This document shows, in pieces, positions 42,614 to 55,104 of a DNA stretch of 64,000 nucleotides. Positions within the stretch are counted from its first letter, which is position 1; every line of letters starts with the position of its first letter. Below the pieces are notes generated by a model that searched no databases, was not told the origin of the DNA, and was given only the letters and a program-made list of their open reading frames with translations. This DNA comes from Streptomyces griseoluteus (GTDB lineage Bacteria; Actinomycetota; Actinomycetes; Streptomycetales; Streptomycetaceae). A program made the position numbers and the translations under genes. Where the stretch lies: NCBI RefSeq assembly GCF_004784465.1, contig NZ_SRRU01000002.1, positions 620,001 through 684,000 of the forward strand, in the 5' to 3' direction.

Positions 42614-42703
42614 GTGCTCCCCGCAGACGCGGGGGTGGTCCGAACGTCGACACTCGAGATCACGAGCTGGTCGACTGGTCCCCGCGACTGCGGGGGTTTC
42701 CAG
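42614..42703 (+). CRISPR. Orphan CRISPR-like repeat-spacer-repeat unit (type I-E geometry)
   Basis: Two 29-nt elements, 42614-42642 and 42675-42703, flank exactly 32 nt (42643-42674). Both show the palindromic type I-E core: CTCCCCGC-AGAC-GCGGGGG in the first and TCCCCGC-GACT-GCGGGGG in the second, plus similar flanks; I count 19 of 29 matches. A 29-nt repeat with a 32-nt spacer is the standard type I-E layout, and actinobacterial I-E repeats have this CCCCGC/GCGGGG core. No further repeat fits at the 61-nt period on either side, and no cas gene is in the window. It is probably a relic or solitary mini-array. Confidence 0.6.
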
Positions 42704-42708
42704 GGGGA

Positions 42709-46355
<3,647 letters not shown>

Positions 46356-46359
<4 letters not shown>

Positions 46360-47864
46360 GCGGGCGCTCCCGGTGGAATGAAGGGCAGTCCTGCGGGCGC
46401 GCCCGACTCGATGAGCCGCAAGAGCGCGTCCGTGTCCGCGTGGTGTTCGATCAGATCGCCGAGCAGGTCGAGCTGCTCCTCGCGCAGCGCGGCGAAAGAC
46501 GTGTCGGGGGCCGGGACGAACCGGCGCCCGGAGGCGGTGGCGACCTCGCGCAGGAAGGCGCGCCGGAAGCCGTCCGACTCCAGCGAGCCGTGCCAGTGGG
46601 TGCCCCACACCTGGCCGGTGCGGCAGCCGTCCAGGAAGGGCGTCCCGCCCAGCACCTCGGCGACCCCGTGGTGGATCTCGTACCCCTCGACGGGCTCGCC
46701 GAGGGCCTCCCCGACGGGCCGGGCGAGGGTCTTTCCGGGGTGGAACCGCACCCGCACCGGGAGCAGTCCGAGTCCCGGCACGCTTCCGGCGCGGGACTCG
46801 ACGTCGTCCTCGATGTGCTCGCCGAGCACCTGGAAGCCGCCGCAGATCCCCAGCACCGGGCGCCCCTCGGCGGCCCGGCGCGCGAGCGCCTCCGCGAGAC
46901 CCCGCTCGCGCAGCCACTGAAGCGCCCGTACGGTCCCGCGTGTGCCCGGCACCACCACGAGGTCGGCGTCGGCCAGTTCCTCGGGCCGGTCCACGAAGCG
47001 GACCACCACGCCGGGTTCGGCGGCGAGGGCGTCCACGTCGGTGAAGTTGGACATCAGCGGGACGGCGCACACGGCGACCCGCAGCACGTCCTCGCCGTGC
47101 GGGGGAGCGACGGCCGACTCCCTCACGCTCCCGCGCAGGGAGACTCTGAGACCGTCCTCCTCGTCGATGCCGAGCCCGTGCCGGAAGGGCAGCACCCCGT
47201 AGGTGTGCCGTCCGGTGAGGCCGCGCAGCATGTCCAGGCCCGGCTCCAGCAGCGTCACGTCGCCGCGGAACTTGTTCACCAGGAACCCGGCGACCAGCGC
47301 CTGGTCCTCGGGGGAGAGCAGGGCGACGGTGCCGAAGAAGGAGGCGAAGACCCCGCCCCGGTCGATGTCGCCGACGACGAGGACGGGCAGCCCCGCGCCC
47401 CGCGCGACGCCCATGTTGACGATGTCGGTGCGCCGCAGGTTGATCTCGGCGGGCGAGCCCGCGCCCTCACAGATCACCGCGTCATACGTGCCCCGCAACT
47501 CCTCCAGGCACTCCAGCACCGTGCCCAGCAAGGCCTGTTGGCGCCCGCCGTGATAACCGCGCGCGCTCAGCTCGCCCACCGGCTTCCCCAGCAGCACCAC
47601 CTGGCTGCTGCGCTCGCCGCCGGGCTTGAGCAGCACGGGGTTCATCAGCGCGGTCGGCTCGACCCGGCACGCCTGCGCCTGCATGGCCTGCGCCCGCCCG
47701 ATCTCCGCGCCCTCACGGGTCACGAAGGAGTTGAGGGACATGTTCTGTCCCTTGAACGGCGCCACCTTGACGCCCTGCCGGACCAGCCACCGGCAGATCC
47801 CGGCCGTCACCACGCTCTTGCCCGCGTCGGACGTCGTCCCCGCGACCAGCAGACCACCGCTCAC
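46356..47864 (-). CDS. cobQ: Cobyric acid synthase
   Basis: The 502-residue CobQ/CbiP amidates four peripheral carboxylates with glutamine and ATP. The N-terminal P-loop is [11 protein letters not shown], with [16 protein letters not shown], and the C-terminal class I GATase has nucleophile Cys in [10 protein letters not shown] and the [15 protein letters not shown] region. GTG 47864 overlaps the cobD stop (GTGA), with a G-rich ribosome-binding site. Confidence 0.95.
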
Positions 47865-48811
47865 CTGCCCCGCCCCCTTCCGATGAGGCGCCCGGCGACG
47901 GTGACGCCGAGCGCGAGCAGACCGACCCGGCGGGAGAGCCGTACGGCCCGCCCGATGTCGGCGACCTCGACCGGCCGCCCGGTGCCGTTGAGCACGGGCC
48001 GGTGCTCGACCCGGCCGCCGTAGGAGAGGGTGCCGCCCAGCCGGACGCCGAGCGCGCCGGCGAACGAGGCTTCCACCGGGCCCGCGTTGGGGCTCGGATG
48101 CCGGTGCGCGTCCGCCCGCCAGGCCCGTACCGCCCCGCGCGGGTCGTCCCCGGCGAGCGCGGCGAGTACGGCGGTGAGCCGGGCGCCGGGCCAGCCGGCC
48201 ACGTCGTCCAGCCGGGCGGAGGCCCAGCCGAAGCGGCGCAGCCGGGGCGACCTGTGCCCGACCATCGCGTCCAGCGTGTTCACGGCCCGGAAGCCCAGCA
48301 GCCCCGGCACCCCGGCCACCGCGCCCCACACCAGGGCGCCCACCACGGCGTCGGAGGTGTTCTCGGCGACCGACTCCACGACGGCGCGCGCGATCGCGTC
48401 GGCGTCCAGCACCTCGGGGTCCCGCCCGCACAGATGCGGCAGCCGGGCGCGCGCGGCCGCGAGGTCGCCGCGCTCCAGGGCGCGGCCGACGGCAGACGCT
48501 TCGCGGGCGAGCGAAGTACCGCCCACGACGGCCCAGGTGGCGGCGGCGGTCAGCGCGGCGGAGGCGGCGGGGCCAGGACATACGGCGCGTACGGCGCGTG
48601 CGGCCACCACCCCGAGCGCGGTGGCGCCTCCGGCGCACACCAGTGTGTGCAGCGTGCCCCAGCCGCGGTGGTCGTGCCACAGCGCGCGCTCCACGCGTCC
48701 GGCGGCCCGCCCGAAGGCGGCGACGGGGTGCATGCGCTGGGGATCGCCCAGGAGGAGATCACCGAGGAGGCCGGCGGCGGCACCGTACGCGTACGAGCGA
48801 TCGGCGCCCAT
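47861..48811 (-). CDS. cobD: Adenosylcobinamide-phosphate synthase
   Basis: The 316-residue membrane protein CobD/CbiB joins the aminopropanol arm to adenosylcobyric acid. Characteristic are [22 protein letters not shown] at the N-terminus, [19 protein letters not shown] and several hydrophobic helices. It is the first gene of block B. ATG 48811 has no good ribosome-binding site. A 19-codon ORF ends 3 nt upstream and the cobalamin riboswitch precedes it. Confidence 0.93.
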   Translation of the reverse strand: MGADRSYAYGAAAGLLGDLLLGDPQRMHPVAAFGRAAGRVERALWHDHRGWGTLHTLVCAGGATALGVVAARAVRAVCPGPAASAALTAAATWAVVGGTSLAREASAVGRALERGDLAAARARLPHLCGRDPEVLDADAIARAVVESVAENTSDAVVGALVWGAVAGVPGLLGFRAVNTLDAMVGHRSPRLRRFGWASARLDDVAGWPGARLTAVLAALAGDDPRGAVRAWRADAHRHPSPNAGPVEASFAGALGVRLGGTLSYGGRVEHRPVLNGTGRPVEVADIGRAVRLSRRVGLLALGVTVAGRLIGRGRGR

Positions 48812-48814
48812 CGG

Positions 48815-48874
48815 CTAGCTCGCCGTGGGCGTGCCGGTGTTCCTGGTGCGGGTTCTCGGGCGGCGGCCGGGCAT
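48815..48874 (-). CDS. Short leader ORF between riboswitch and cobD
   Basis: ATG 48874 (or in-frame GTG 48877) encodes MPGRRPRTRTRNTGTPTAS and stops at TAG 48817-48815, one codon before the cobD ATG and in the same frame. A GAGG motif precedes it at suitable spacing. It may couple riboswitch-controlled ribosome loading to cobD, which lacks its own site. Alternatively it is non-coding spacer; the peptide is Arg/Thr-rich and low in complexity. Confidence 0.35.
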   Translation of the reverse strand: MPGRRPRTRTRNTGTPTAS

Positions 48875-48879
48875 CACGG

Positions 48880-49012
48880 TAGTCCTCACTCAGGGTGTCC
48901 ACGCCCTGGTTCGACGAGACCGGCGACGAGAGTTCCTGGCTCCCGGGGACTTCTCCCCGGTGACAGTGGCGGGACCGCGCCGGATTCGCACCGGCTTCCT
49001 CTGCTGTCGCCG
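48880..49012 (-). promoter_or_regulatory. Cobalamin riboswitch upstream of cobD
   Basis: On the minus strand the conserved B12-element parts occur in order: GGAAGCCGGTGCGAATCCGG, then GCGGTCCCGCCACTGTCACC, then GGGAGCCAGGAAC. The closing stem is CGGCGAC/GTCGCCG (49006-49012 with 48921-48927). A following hairpin CAGGG...CCCTG is placed like the kissing-loop partner. The 92-nt core is compact. It should repress block B when adenosyl- or methyl-cobalamin is plentiful. Confidence 0.92.
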
Positions 49013-49170
49013 TACATGGCCCGCGAAGTCCACCACGTGCCCGGAAGGGTCGTCAACCTGCCTGTGACCTGCGGGAGAAGAGTGTGTGGAGCCCCACACC
49101 GGCACCGGTGGGAACAGCGGAAGGCCCCCGCGCGGCACATGCCGTGCGGGGGCCTTCCAGGTGGGCGGTG
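49013..49170. other. Rest of the cobD leader/pit terminator gap
   Basis: With the riboswitch this completes a 359-bp gene-free stretch (48812-49170). It should contain the block B promoter, though I could not assign hexamers, and it ends in the phosphate-operon terminator (49119-49158). Confidence 0.4.
49119..49158 (-). terminator. Strong terminator after the phosphate-transport operon
   Basis: Nineteen-base arms (49119-49137 and 49140-49158, one G-T wobble) enclose a 2-nt loop; the stem includes GGAAGGCCCCCGC. It lies 12 nt beyond the stop at 49171 and insulates the pit operon from the cobalamin leader. Confidence 0.88.
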
Positions 49171-49392
49171 CTAGGCGACGATCAGATAGAAGCCGTACGC
49201 CACCGCCGCCGCGCAGGCGGCGAAGCAGGCGTAGGCGCCGGTCACCGCGAGCGGGGCCGAGCCGCCGGTGGCCACCGCGCGTTCGCGGCGGGCCAGCCCG
49301 CTGACGCCGAGGGTGAACAGGCCCACCAGGGCCACCGTGGCCACGAGGCTGACGCCGAAGACGGAGCCGAGGGCCGCCCAGTCGATCTTCAT
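49171..49392 (-). CDS. Small two-helix membrane protein of the pit operon
   Basis: The 73-residue protein has two hydrophobic segments (about 9-32 and 46-72) joined by a short basic loop. It starts at ATG 49392, 27 nt after the phosphate transporter, and shares its terminator, so it is presumably co-transcribed. I recall similar small proteins next to pit genes in other streptomycetes. Its role, perhaps as a transporter accessory, is unknown. Confidence 0.75.
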   Translation of the reverse strand: MKIDWAALGSVFGVSLVATVALVGLFTLGVSGLARRERAVATGGSAPLAVTGAYACFAACAAAVAYGFYLIVA

Positions 49393-49419
49393 GGGGATGT
49401 TCCTCCAGTTGCCGGGGGG

Positions 49420-50676
49420 TCAGACCCGGGCGGACGGCGCGGTGGTGGCGGGGGCGGGCGCGGACTCGGCGCCGGCGGCCGGGATGGTGGCCGTCAGGTC
49501 GTCCGCGACGACGCCCACGGGGGGCGGGGTGACCATGGCCATCGCGGTGGTCACCACGCCGGGCGGCTCGGTGTACTCCTCGGCGGTGACGTGGGTGTGG
49601 TCGATGACCTCGCGGCGGGAGATCTTCCAGATGGCGAAGCTGGAGCCGATCAGGAAGAGCGCGACCAGCCCGGTGCCCCAGTCGCCCAGGCCGGTCACGG
49701 CCTCGGCGCCCGCGCCGACCAGCGCGGCGGCCGGCAGGGTCAGCGCCCAGGCGATGAACATCCGGGTCGCGGTGGACCAGCGGACCACTCCGCCCTTGCG
49801 GCCGAGGCCCGCGCCCATCACCGAGCCGGAGACGACGTGGGTGGTGGAGAGGGAGAAGCCGAGGTGCGAGGAGGCCAGGATCGCGGTCGCGGCGCTGGTC
49901 TGCGCGGCGAAGCCCTGACGGGGCTCCAGGTCGGTCAGGCCCTTGCCCATGGTGCGGATGATGCGCCAGCCGCCGATGTAGGTGCCGAGCGCGATGGCCA
50001 GGCCGGCGGAGAGGATCACCCAGGTGGGAGGGTTGGAACCGGGGGAGAGGGCACCGCCCGCGATCAGCGCGAGGGTGATGATGCCCATGGTCTTCTGCGC
50101 GTCGTTGGTGCCGTGCGCCAGGGAGACCAGACCGGCCGAGGCGATCTGGCCGGCGCGGTAGCCCTTGCGGGTCACCGGGGTGTCGCCGTCCCGGCCGATG
50201 CCGTAGGAGAGGCGGGTGGCGACCATCGTGGCGAGACCCGCCACGATCGGCGCGGCCACCGCCGGGAGCAGGACCTTGGTCACCAGCACGTCGCCGTGGA
50301 CGGCGCCGAAGCCCGCCGAGGCGACGGTGGCACCGACCAGGCCGCCCATCAGGGCGTGCGAGGAGCTGGAGGGCAGGCCCACCAGCCAGGTCAGCAGGTT
50401 CCAGAGGATCGCGCCGGTCAGGGCCGCGAAGATGACCTCGGGACGGATGCCGGTCTCGTCGACGAGACCCTTGGAGATCGTGTTGGCGACCTCCACCGAG
50501 AGGAAAGCGCCCACCAGGTTGAGCGCGGCGGACATGGCCACCGCGACCTTGGGCTTGAGAGCGCCGGTCGAGATGGTGGTGGCCATCGCGTTGGCGGTGT
50601 CGTGGAAACCGTTCGTGAAATCGAACGCGAGTGCGGTTATCACCACTATCGCGAGGATCAGCGAGAAGCTTTCCAT
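49420..50676 (-). CDS. pit: Low-affinity inorganic phosphate transporter (Pit family)
   Basis: The 418-residue membrane protein has the duplicated PHO4/Pit topology. The two family repeats are visible as DFTNGFHDTANAMATTIS near the N-terminus and SLAHGTNDAQKTMGIIT in the middle. It imports phosphate as a metal-phosphate complex driven by protons. The start ATG 50676 has a weak ribosome-binding site. A PHO-box-like repeat lies about 50 nt upstream, so PhoP control is likely; S. coelicolor pitH2 is, as I recall, PhoP-regulated and at a similar location. Confidence 0.93.
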   Translation of the reverse strand: MESFSLILAIVVITALAFDFTNGFHDTANAMATTISTGALKPKVAVAMSAALNLVGAFLSVEVANTISKGLVDETGIRPEVIFAALTGAILWNLLTWLVGLPSSSSHALMGGLVGATVASAGFGAVHGDVLVTKVLLPAVAAPIVAGLATMVATRLSYGIGRDGDTPVTRKGYRAGQIASAGLVSLAHGTNDAQKTMGIITLALIAGGALSPGSNPPTWVILSAGLAIALGTYIGGWRIIRTMGKGLTDLEPRQGFAAQTSAATAILASSHLGFSLSTTHVVSGSVMGAGLGRKGGVVRWSTATRMFIAWALTLPAAALVGAGAEAVTGLGDWGTGLVALFLIGSSFAIWKISRREVIDHTHVTAEEYTEPPGVVTTAMAMVTPPPVGVVADDLTATIPAAGAESAPAPATTAPSARV

Positions 50677-50723
50677 TTACCCAGGCAATCGTTCGAAGTC
50701 GTTGGCGGGATGAACGTAGGCAA

Positions 50724-50745
50724 CCTGGGTGAACGGAAGGTGAAC
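50724..50745 (-). promoter_or_regulatory. PHO box (PhoP operator) upstream of pit
   Basis: On the minus strand two adjacent 11-nt direct repeats, GTTCACCTTCC (50745-50735) and GTTCACCCAGG (50734-50724), match the streptomycete PhoP direct-repeat unit. A weaker third unit TTGCCTACGTT follows (50723-50713). It sits 48-69 nt before the pit start. Confidence 0.85.
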
Positions 50746-50817
50746 TGGGCCGGGCGCCTTGGTGCCGGAAGCGGCACCCCGGATTCCGGGGGTTTCGGGA
50801 GGTCTTGCGGGGCCGGT

Positions 50818-51585
50818 TCAGCGCCCGCGCGCGAAGGTCCGCAGCCGGGTGGCGGAGCCGCCGAAGAGATCCTGGTCACCCGGCAGTTCTCCCTTGGTGC
50901 CGTGCTGCCAGAAGGTCCAGTACCGCCAGCCGCCGGGCAGCCTGCCGGGGCCGGAGGAGCCGTGGCTCGCGATCCACAGCGCGTGGTCGGCGGCGAAGGC
51001 GCGGCTGTTCCCGGTGCAGGCGGTCCACCAGTGGGCGGTGGTGTAGATGACCGGGCGGCGGCCGGTCTCCCGGCGCACCTCGTCGCTGAAGGACCTGATC
51101 CAGCGCACCATCCGCGTCCGGCTCAGCCCGTAGCACTTGTGGTGCTTGTCGTACGGGTTGTACTCGATGTCCAGCGCGGGCGGCAGCGTCACCCCGTCCG
51201 CCCGCCAGTCGCCGCCGTGCCGGACGAAGTACGCGGCCTGCGCGGCACCGGAGGAGTGATCCGGCAGGGCGAAGTGGTACGCGCCCCGGACCAGGCCGGC
51301 CCGGCGGGCGCCGTCGTACTGGCCGGTGAAGTAGGGGTTGCGGTAGGTCGTGGCCTCGGTGGCCTTGATGTACGCGAACCGGGCGCCCTCGGCGCGGGCC
51401 GCGTACCAGTCGACGCTCCTCTGGTGCGAGGAGACGTCGTGGCCCCTGGGCTGGATCCTGCGCGGCTCCGGCTTCGCGGTCAGCGGGGCGTGGGCCGCGG
51501 TGAGGGCCCCGGTGAGGGTGAGGGCCGAGAGGGCCGCCGCGAGGACGCCCGCGCGGCGACGGGTTGATGAGCGGTCACGGGCCAT
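50818..51585 (-). CDS. Secreted GH25 lysozyme/muramidase
   Basis: The product (255 aa) has a signal peptide (basic N-region, Ala/Leu core, cleavage near residue 33) and a GH25 domain. GHDVSSHQ is the first catalytic-site strand, FAYIKATE the second, ALDIEYNPY carries the catalytic Asp/Glu pair, and the domain ends in an FWQHGTKG-type strand. It cleaves peptidoglycan between MurNAc and GlcNAc. ATG 51585 is preferred for GGGGGA 6 nt upstream. Confidence 0.9.
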   Translation of the reverse strand: MARDRSSTRRRAGVLAAALSALTLTGALTAAHAPLTAKPEPRRIQPRGHDVSSHQRSVDWYAARAEGARFAYIKATEATTYRNPYFTGQYDGARRAGLVRGAYHFALPDHSSGAAQAAYFVRHGGDWRADGVTLPPALDIEYNPYDKHHKCYGLSRTRMVRWIRSFSDEVRRETGRRPVIYTTAHWWTACTGNSRAFAADHALWIASHGSSGPGRLPGGWRYWTFWQHGTKGELPGDQDLFGGSATRLRTFARGR

Positions 51586-51754
51586 GCGGTCCCCCGGCGA
51601 GACGTGGTCCAGCGGCAAGAGGGATCAGTGAAAGCCGGAGGGTCGCCAGAAGTGTGACCATTTCTGGCGTTTCAGATCGTTTTCGCCCATTCGGTGGCGC
51701 GTGGAGGGGGCCGAAGCGGGCACACGGGCGGCCGCCTCCTGGCAGGATCGCGGC

Positions 51755-52420
51755 ATGGCGGAACAGCGGTGGGACGCGGACGGCGACGAGGCGCGGGCCT
51801 GGGACGAGCTGGTGGCCACCGCCCGGCGGACCGTCGCCGACGGGCTGGTCGTCGGCACCTCCGGGAACGTCTCCGTACGGGTGGGCGACACCGTGCTGGT
51901 CACCCCCTCGGGCGTGCCCTACGACCGGCTCACCCCGGCCGACGTCACCGGCGTCGACCTCTCCGGCCGCCAGGTGCTCGGGTCACTGGTGCCGACCAGT
52001 GAACTCCCCATGCACCTCGCGGTGTACCGCACCACCGGCGCCCGCGCGATCGTCCACACCCACGCCGTGCACGCCACCGCCGTCTCCACCCTGGTCACCG
52101 AGCTGCCCGCCATCCACTACATGACCGGTGCCCTGGGCGGCCCCGTGCGGGTCGCCCCCTACGCCCCCTACGGCACCCCCGACCTCGCCGCCCACGTGCT
52201 CCGGGCCCTTGAGGACCGCTCCGGCTGCCTGCTGCGCAACCACGGCACGCTCACCCACGGGGACACCCTGGACCGCGCCTACGACCGCACCGCCCAGCTG
52301 GAGTGGATGTGCCGTGTCTGGCTCACGGCGTCCTCCGTGCCGGGGCTGAGCCCCTCGCTGCTGACGGAAGCGGAGCTGGCGGAGGCGGGGGAGCGGCTGC
52401 GGGGGTACGGGCAGCGCTGA
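51755..52420 (+). CDS. Class II aldolase/adducin-family protein (fuculose-phosphate aldolase-like)
   Basis: This 221-residue zinc enzyme has zinc ligands at His101 and His103 in VHTHAVH and His163 in RNHGT, and a catalytic Glu83 in TSELPMH. A GTSGNVSVR phosphate-binding loop lies at 34-42. This is the L-fuculose-1-phosphate aldolase/ribulose-5-phosphate epimerase fold, and the Glu favours aldolase. Substrate unknown; no deoxysugar kinase is nearby. ATG 51755 has AGGA at 8 nt. Confidence 0.87.
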   Translation: MAEQRWDADGDEARAWDELVATARRTVADGLVVGTSGNVSVRVGDTVLVTPSGVPYDRLTPADVTGVDLSGRQVLGSLVPTSELPMHLAVYRTTGARAIVHTHAVHATAVSTLVTELPAIHYMTGALGGPVRVAPYAPYGTPDLAAHVLRALEDRSGCLLRNHGTLTHGDTLDRAYDRTAQLEWMCRVWLTASSVPGLSPSLLTEAELAEAGERLRGYGQR

Positions 52421-52470
52421 GCGCGGGGGCTCCGCTGGCCGGGAGGCGCGCGTCCCGTGACACTGGACGC

Positions 52471-53592
52471 GTGCGAAAAGTCCACGTGGTCGCCGCCGCG
52501 ATCGGTGCCGTGCTGGCCGCGGGCGCCGCGTCCGTGGCCGTCGGAAGGCGGGCCAGCGGCGCCGCGCTGAAGCTGCCGTCCGGCCGCCCGCTGCCCACCG
52601 AACCCCGGCTCACCGTGCACGGCCTGGAGGGCGGCCGGATCACCCTCACCCGTGACCTCGCCTCCCGGCGACCCGGCGTCTACGGCCTCGCGGGCAACGG
52701 CTCGCACGCGGTCGTCGGGGAGGTGCTGGAGGGGGCCGAGCAGAGCCCGGACACCGTCGTACGCCGTCTCGAACGCCTCACCCACGGCGCTTTCGCCCCC
52801 GGCGACCCCGCCTGGCTCACCCCCAACGCGTACGTGGGCGATCCCGGCTCCGCCCTCGGCCTGGAGTACGCCGACATCGACGTCCCCGGCGAACTCGGCC
52901 CGCTCCCCGCCTGGTTCGTGCCCGGTCCCCGGGACACCTGGGTCATCGCCGTGCACGGTCTCGGCACCACCCGCGAGCAGACCCTCAACGTCATGGGGAT
53001 GCTGCACGCGCTGGGACTGCCCGTACTGGCCCTCGCCTACCGGGGTGACATCGGCGCCCCGCGCTCCCCGGACGGCCTGAGCCACCTCGGCGAGACCGAG
53101 TGGCGGGACGTGGACGCGGCGATCCGGTACGCCGTCCACCACGGTGCCCGCCGGGTCGTCCTGCTCGGCTGGTCCACCGGCGCCACCATGGCGCTGCACG
53201 CCGCCGAATGCTCCTCGGTACGGGACCGGATCGCCGGGCTGGTCCTCGACTCGCCCGTCCTCGGCTGGGAGACCACCCTGCGCGCCCTGGCCCACGCCCG
53301 CCACGTCCCCGGCCCCCTGCTGCCCCTGGCGGTACGCGCCGCCCAGGGCCGGGCCGGCATGCGCACCGCCCGCCACGCCGTGGGCGTCGAACCCCTCAAG
53401 GTCCCCACCCTGATCATCCACGGCCCCGACGACAAGGTCGCCCCCTGGGCCGACTCCCGCCGCATGGCCGCCCGCCAGCCCGGCCTCATATCCCTCCACC
53501 CCGTCCCCAAGGCCCCGCACGCCGCCATGTGGAACACGGACCCCACCGCGTACGAGGACCTCCTCCGCCGCTTCCTGACCCCACTGCTGTAG
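52471..53592 (+). CDS. Alpha/beta hydrolase with N-terminal membrane anchor
   Basis: The product (373 aa) begins with a single hydrophobic segment (about 4-26, signal anchor or uncleaved). An alpha/beta-hydrolase domain follows: VIAVHGLGTTREQTLN, nucleophile Ser235 in GWSTG, an Asp in HGPDDKVAPW and a His in APHAAMW. An acyl ester or lipid substrate is likely but unknown. GTG 52471 places the hydrophobic segment at the N-terminus; no strong ribosome-binding site is visible. Confidence 0.85.
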   Translation: MRKVHVVAAAIGAVLAAGAASVAVGRRASGAALKLPSGRPLPTEPRLTVHGLEGGRITLTRDLASRRPGVYGLAGNGSHAVVGEVLEGAEQSPDTVVRRLERLTHGAFAPGDPAWLTPNAYVGDPGSALGLEYADIDVPGELGPLPAWFVPGPRDTWVIAVHGLGTTREQTLNVMGMLHALGLPVLALAYRGDIGAPRSPDGLSHLGETEWRDVDAAIRYAVHHGARRVVLLGWSTGATMALHAAECSSVRDRIAGLVLDSPVLGWETTLRALAHARHVPGPLLPLAVRAAQGRAGMRTARHAVGVEPLKVPTLIIHGPDDKVAPWADSRRMAARQPGLISLHPVPKAPHAAMWNTDPTAYEDLLRRFLTPLL

Positions 53593-53601
53593 CGGATCGG
53601 C

Positions 53602-53619
53602 CCCGCGGACCCCCGCGGG
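53602..53619 (+). terminator. Short hairpin after the hydrolase gene
   Basis: CCCGCGG (53602-53608) and CCGCGGG (53613-53619) with a 4-nt loop, 10 nt past the hydrolase stop. Modest 7-bp stem. Confidence 0.5.
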
Positions 53620-53700
53620 AACCCCAGGTCATGGCCCTCTCTGTTGCCGCGTGTGACTTCCCGTTTGGGTTTTCGGACCGTCAACCGGAAGACTGCACCC

Positions 53701-55104
53701 GTGACGTCCCGTATCCCGCGCGACTCCAGGCTTCGACTCGTCCGACCGCGACCCCTGGCCGCCGCCCCCAGAGCTGTGAACCAGCGGCGCACGCGCCGCA
53801 CCGTGCCCCGGCCGCCCGAGGGGACGCCGGCCCCCGCCGAACTGGCGAGACTCGCCCGGACCGTCCTCGCCGGGGCGGTCCGGGTGGCCCGGTGGGCCGA
53901 CCAGGCCCTGGGGCCCGGCAGCGACGCCGCCACCGCCGACGGCAAGGCCACCCTCTCCGACGCGACCGCCGAGCGCGCCGCCGCCGACCTCGGCCTCACC
54001 CCCGCGCAGGTCCGCGCCGACTGGGACACCGCCCGCCTCTCCGGCCTGGTCGAGGTGCACGGCGACAGCGCCCGCCCCGGCTGGCGCCTGCGCGCCTGGG
54101 ACCGGGACGACAGCGCCGTCCTGCGTGGCTGGGTCGCCCTCTTCGACGCCTGGTCGCTGGCCTCCCCCGAGCCGCACGGCCATGAGCCGGCCACGGTCGC
54201 CGAGGTCGTCTCGGCCATGCCCCAGGTCCTCTCCTTCCTCCAGCTCTCCGCGGGACCCGTCCCGGTGGAGCAGCTGCTCGACCTGCTCCAGCAGCGGGTC
54301 ACCGAGCTGCGCACCGAACGCTGCGAGGTCACCTACGCCCCCGGCGCCGTCGAGGTCCCCGTCCTCACCGCCCCCGCCCCGGACGTCCCCCTCGCCCCCC
54401 TCCTGGACTGGGCCGTGGACGCGCTGGCAGCGGTCGGCGCGCTCACCCACGGCGGCGGCCACGCCACCCTCACCCCCCTCGGAAGCTGGGCGGTCTGGGT
54501 CAAGCTGGAGCAGATCTGCGTCGCCGCGCAGAGCCCCGCCGGGAACATCGAGCAGTCCGCCGAGGACATGCTGCGCGGCTGCGCCCAGCTCCGCCCCAAC
54601 GCCGCCCGCGCCGAGTACCGCGCCTGGCTCGCCGCCCGCACGGTCGGCGGAGCCGTCGGCCAGCTGCTGGACGCCGCCCGGGGCGACGACGCCCTGCTGC
54701 GCGGCCTCGCCTTCGAGGCGCTCCGCGTGGTCGGCGCCCCCGCCGAGCACGAGGTCCGTGCCGTCGTCGCGGAACCCGCGCTGCGCCCCTACGCCCTGCT
54801 GTGGCTCGCCGAGTACGACGGCGTCGACCCGGAGGACGCCCACGAGGTCCTCACCCGCGAGGAAGCCACCTGGCTGTGGGTCGACACCGCAGCCGCCGTC
54901 GCCGACCACGGCGAGACCGACATGCTCGTCCGGCACCTGGAGGCGGCGGTCCAGCCCACCGTCCCCGCCCTGCTGGAGGAGGTCCGGTCCGTCGGACACC
55001 CCCGCACCGTGCAGGTACTGGTCGCGCTCGCCGCCGCCCACCCCGACCCCGCCCTCGCCAAGGCCGTGCGCCGGGCCGCCTTCCAGGTGCACACCGGAGG
55101 CTGA
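53701..55104 (+). CDS. Conserved hypothetical protein, paralogue of the gene at position 1
   Basis: The product is 467 residues from GTG 53701; GTG 53776 would trim 25 Arg/Pro-rich residues, and neither start has a clear ribosome-binding site. It is wholly helical-looking and Ala/Leu/Asp-rich, with no signal peptide or membrane helix. The N-terminal 100 residues resemble the truncated protein at 1-312. The body suggests several winged-helix-like modules (SDATAERAAADLGLTPAQV; VEQLLDLLQQRVTEL) followed by HEAT-like helices near the C-terminus (HPRTVQVLVALAAAHPDPALAKAV). Function unknown. Confidence 0.75.
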   Translation: MTSRIPRDSRLRLVRPRPLAAAPRAVNQRRTRRTVPRPPEGTPAPAELARLARTVLAGAVRVARWADQALGPGSDAATADGKATLSDATAERAAADLGLTPAQVRADWDTARLSGLVEVHGDSARPGWRLRAWDRDDSAVLRGWVALFDAWSLASPEPHGHEPATVAEVVSAMPQVLSFLQLSAGPVPVEQLLDLLQQRVTELRTERCEVTYAPGAVEVPVLTAPAPDVPLAPLLDWAVDALAAVGALTHGGGHATLTPLGSWAVWVKLEQICVAAQSPAGNIEQSAEDMLRGCAQLRPNAARAEYRAWLAARTVGGAVGQLLDAARGDDALLRGLAFEALRVVGAPAEHEVRAVVAEPALRPYALLWLAEYDGVDPEDAHEVLTREEATWLWVDTAAAVADHGETDMLVRHLEAAVQPTVPALLEEVRSVGHPRTVQVLVALAAAHPDPALAKAVRRAAFQVHTGG

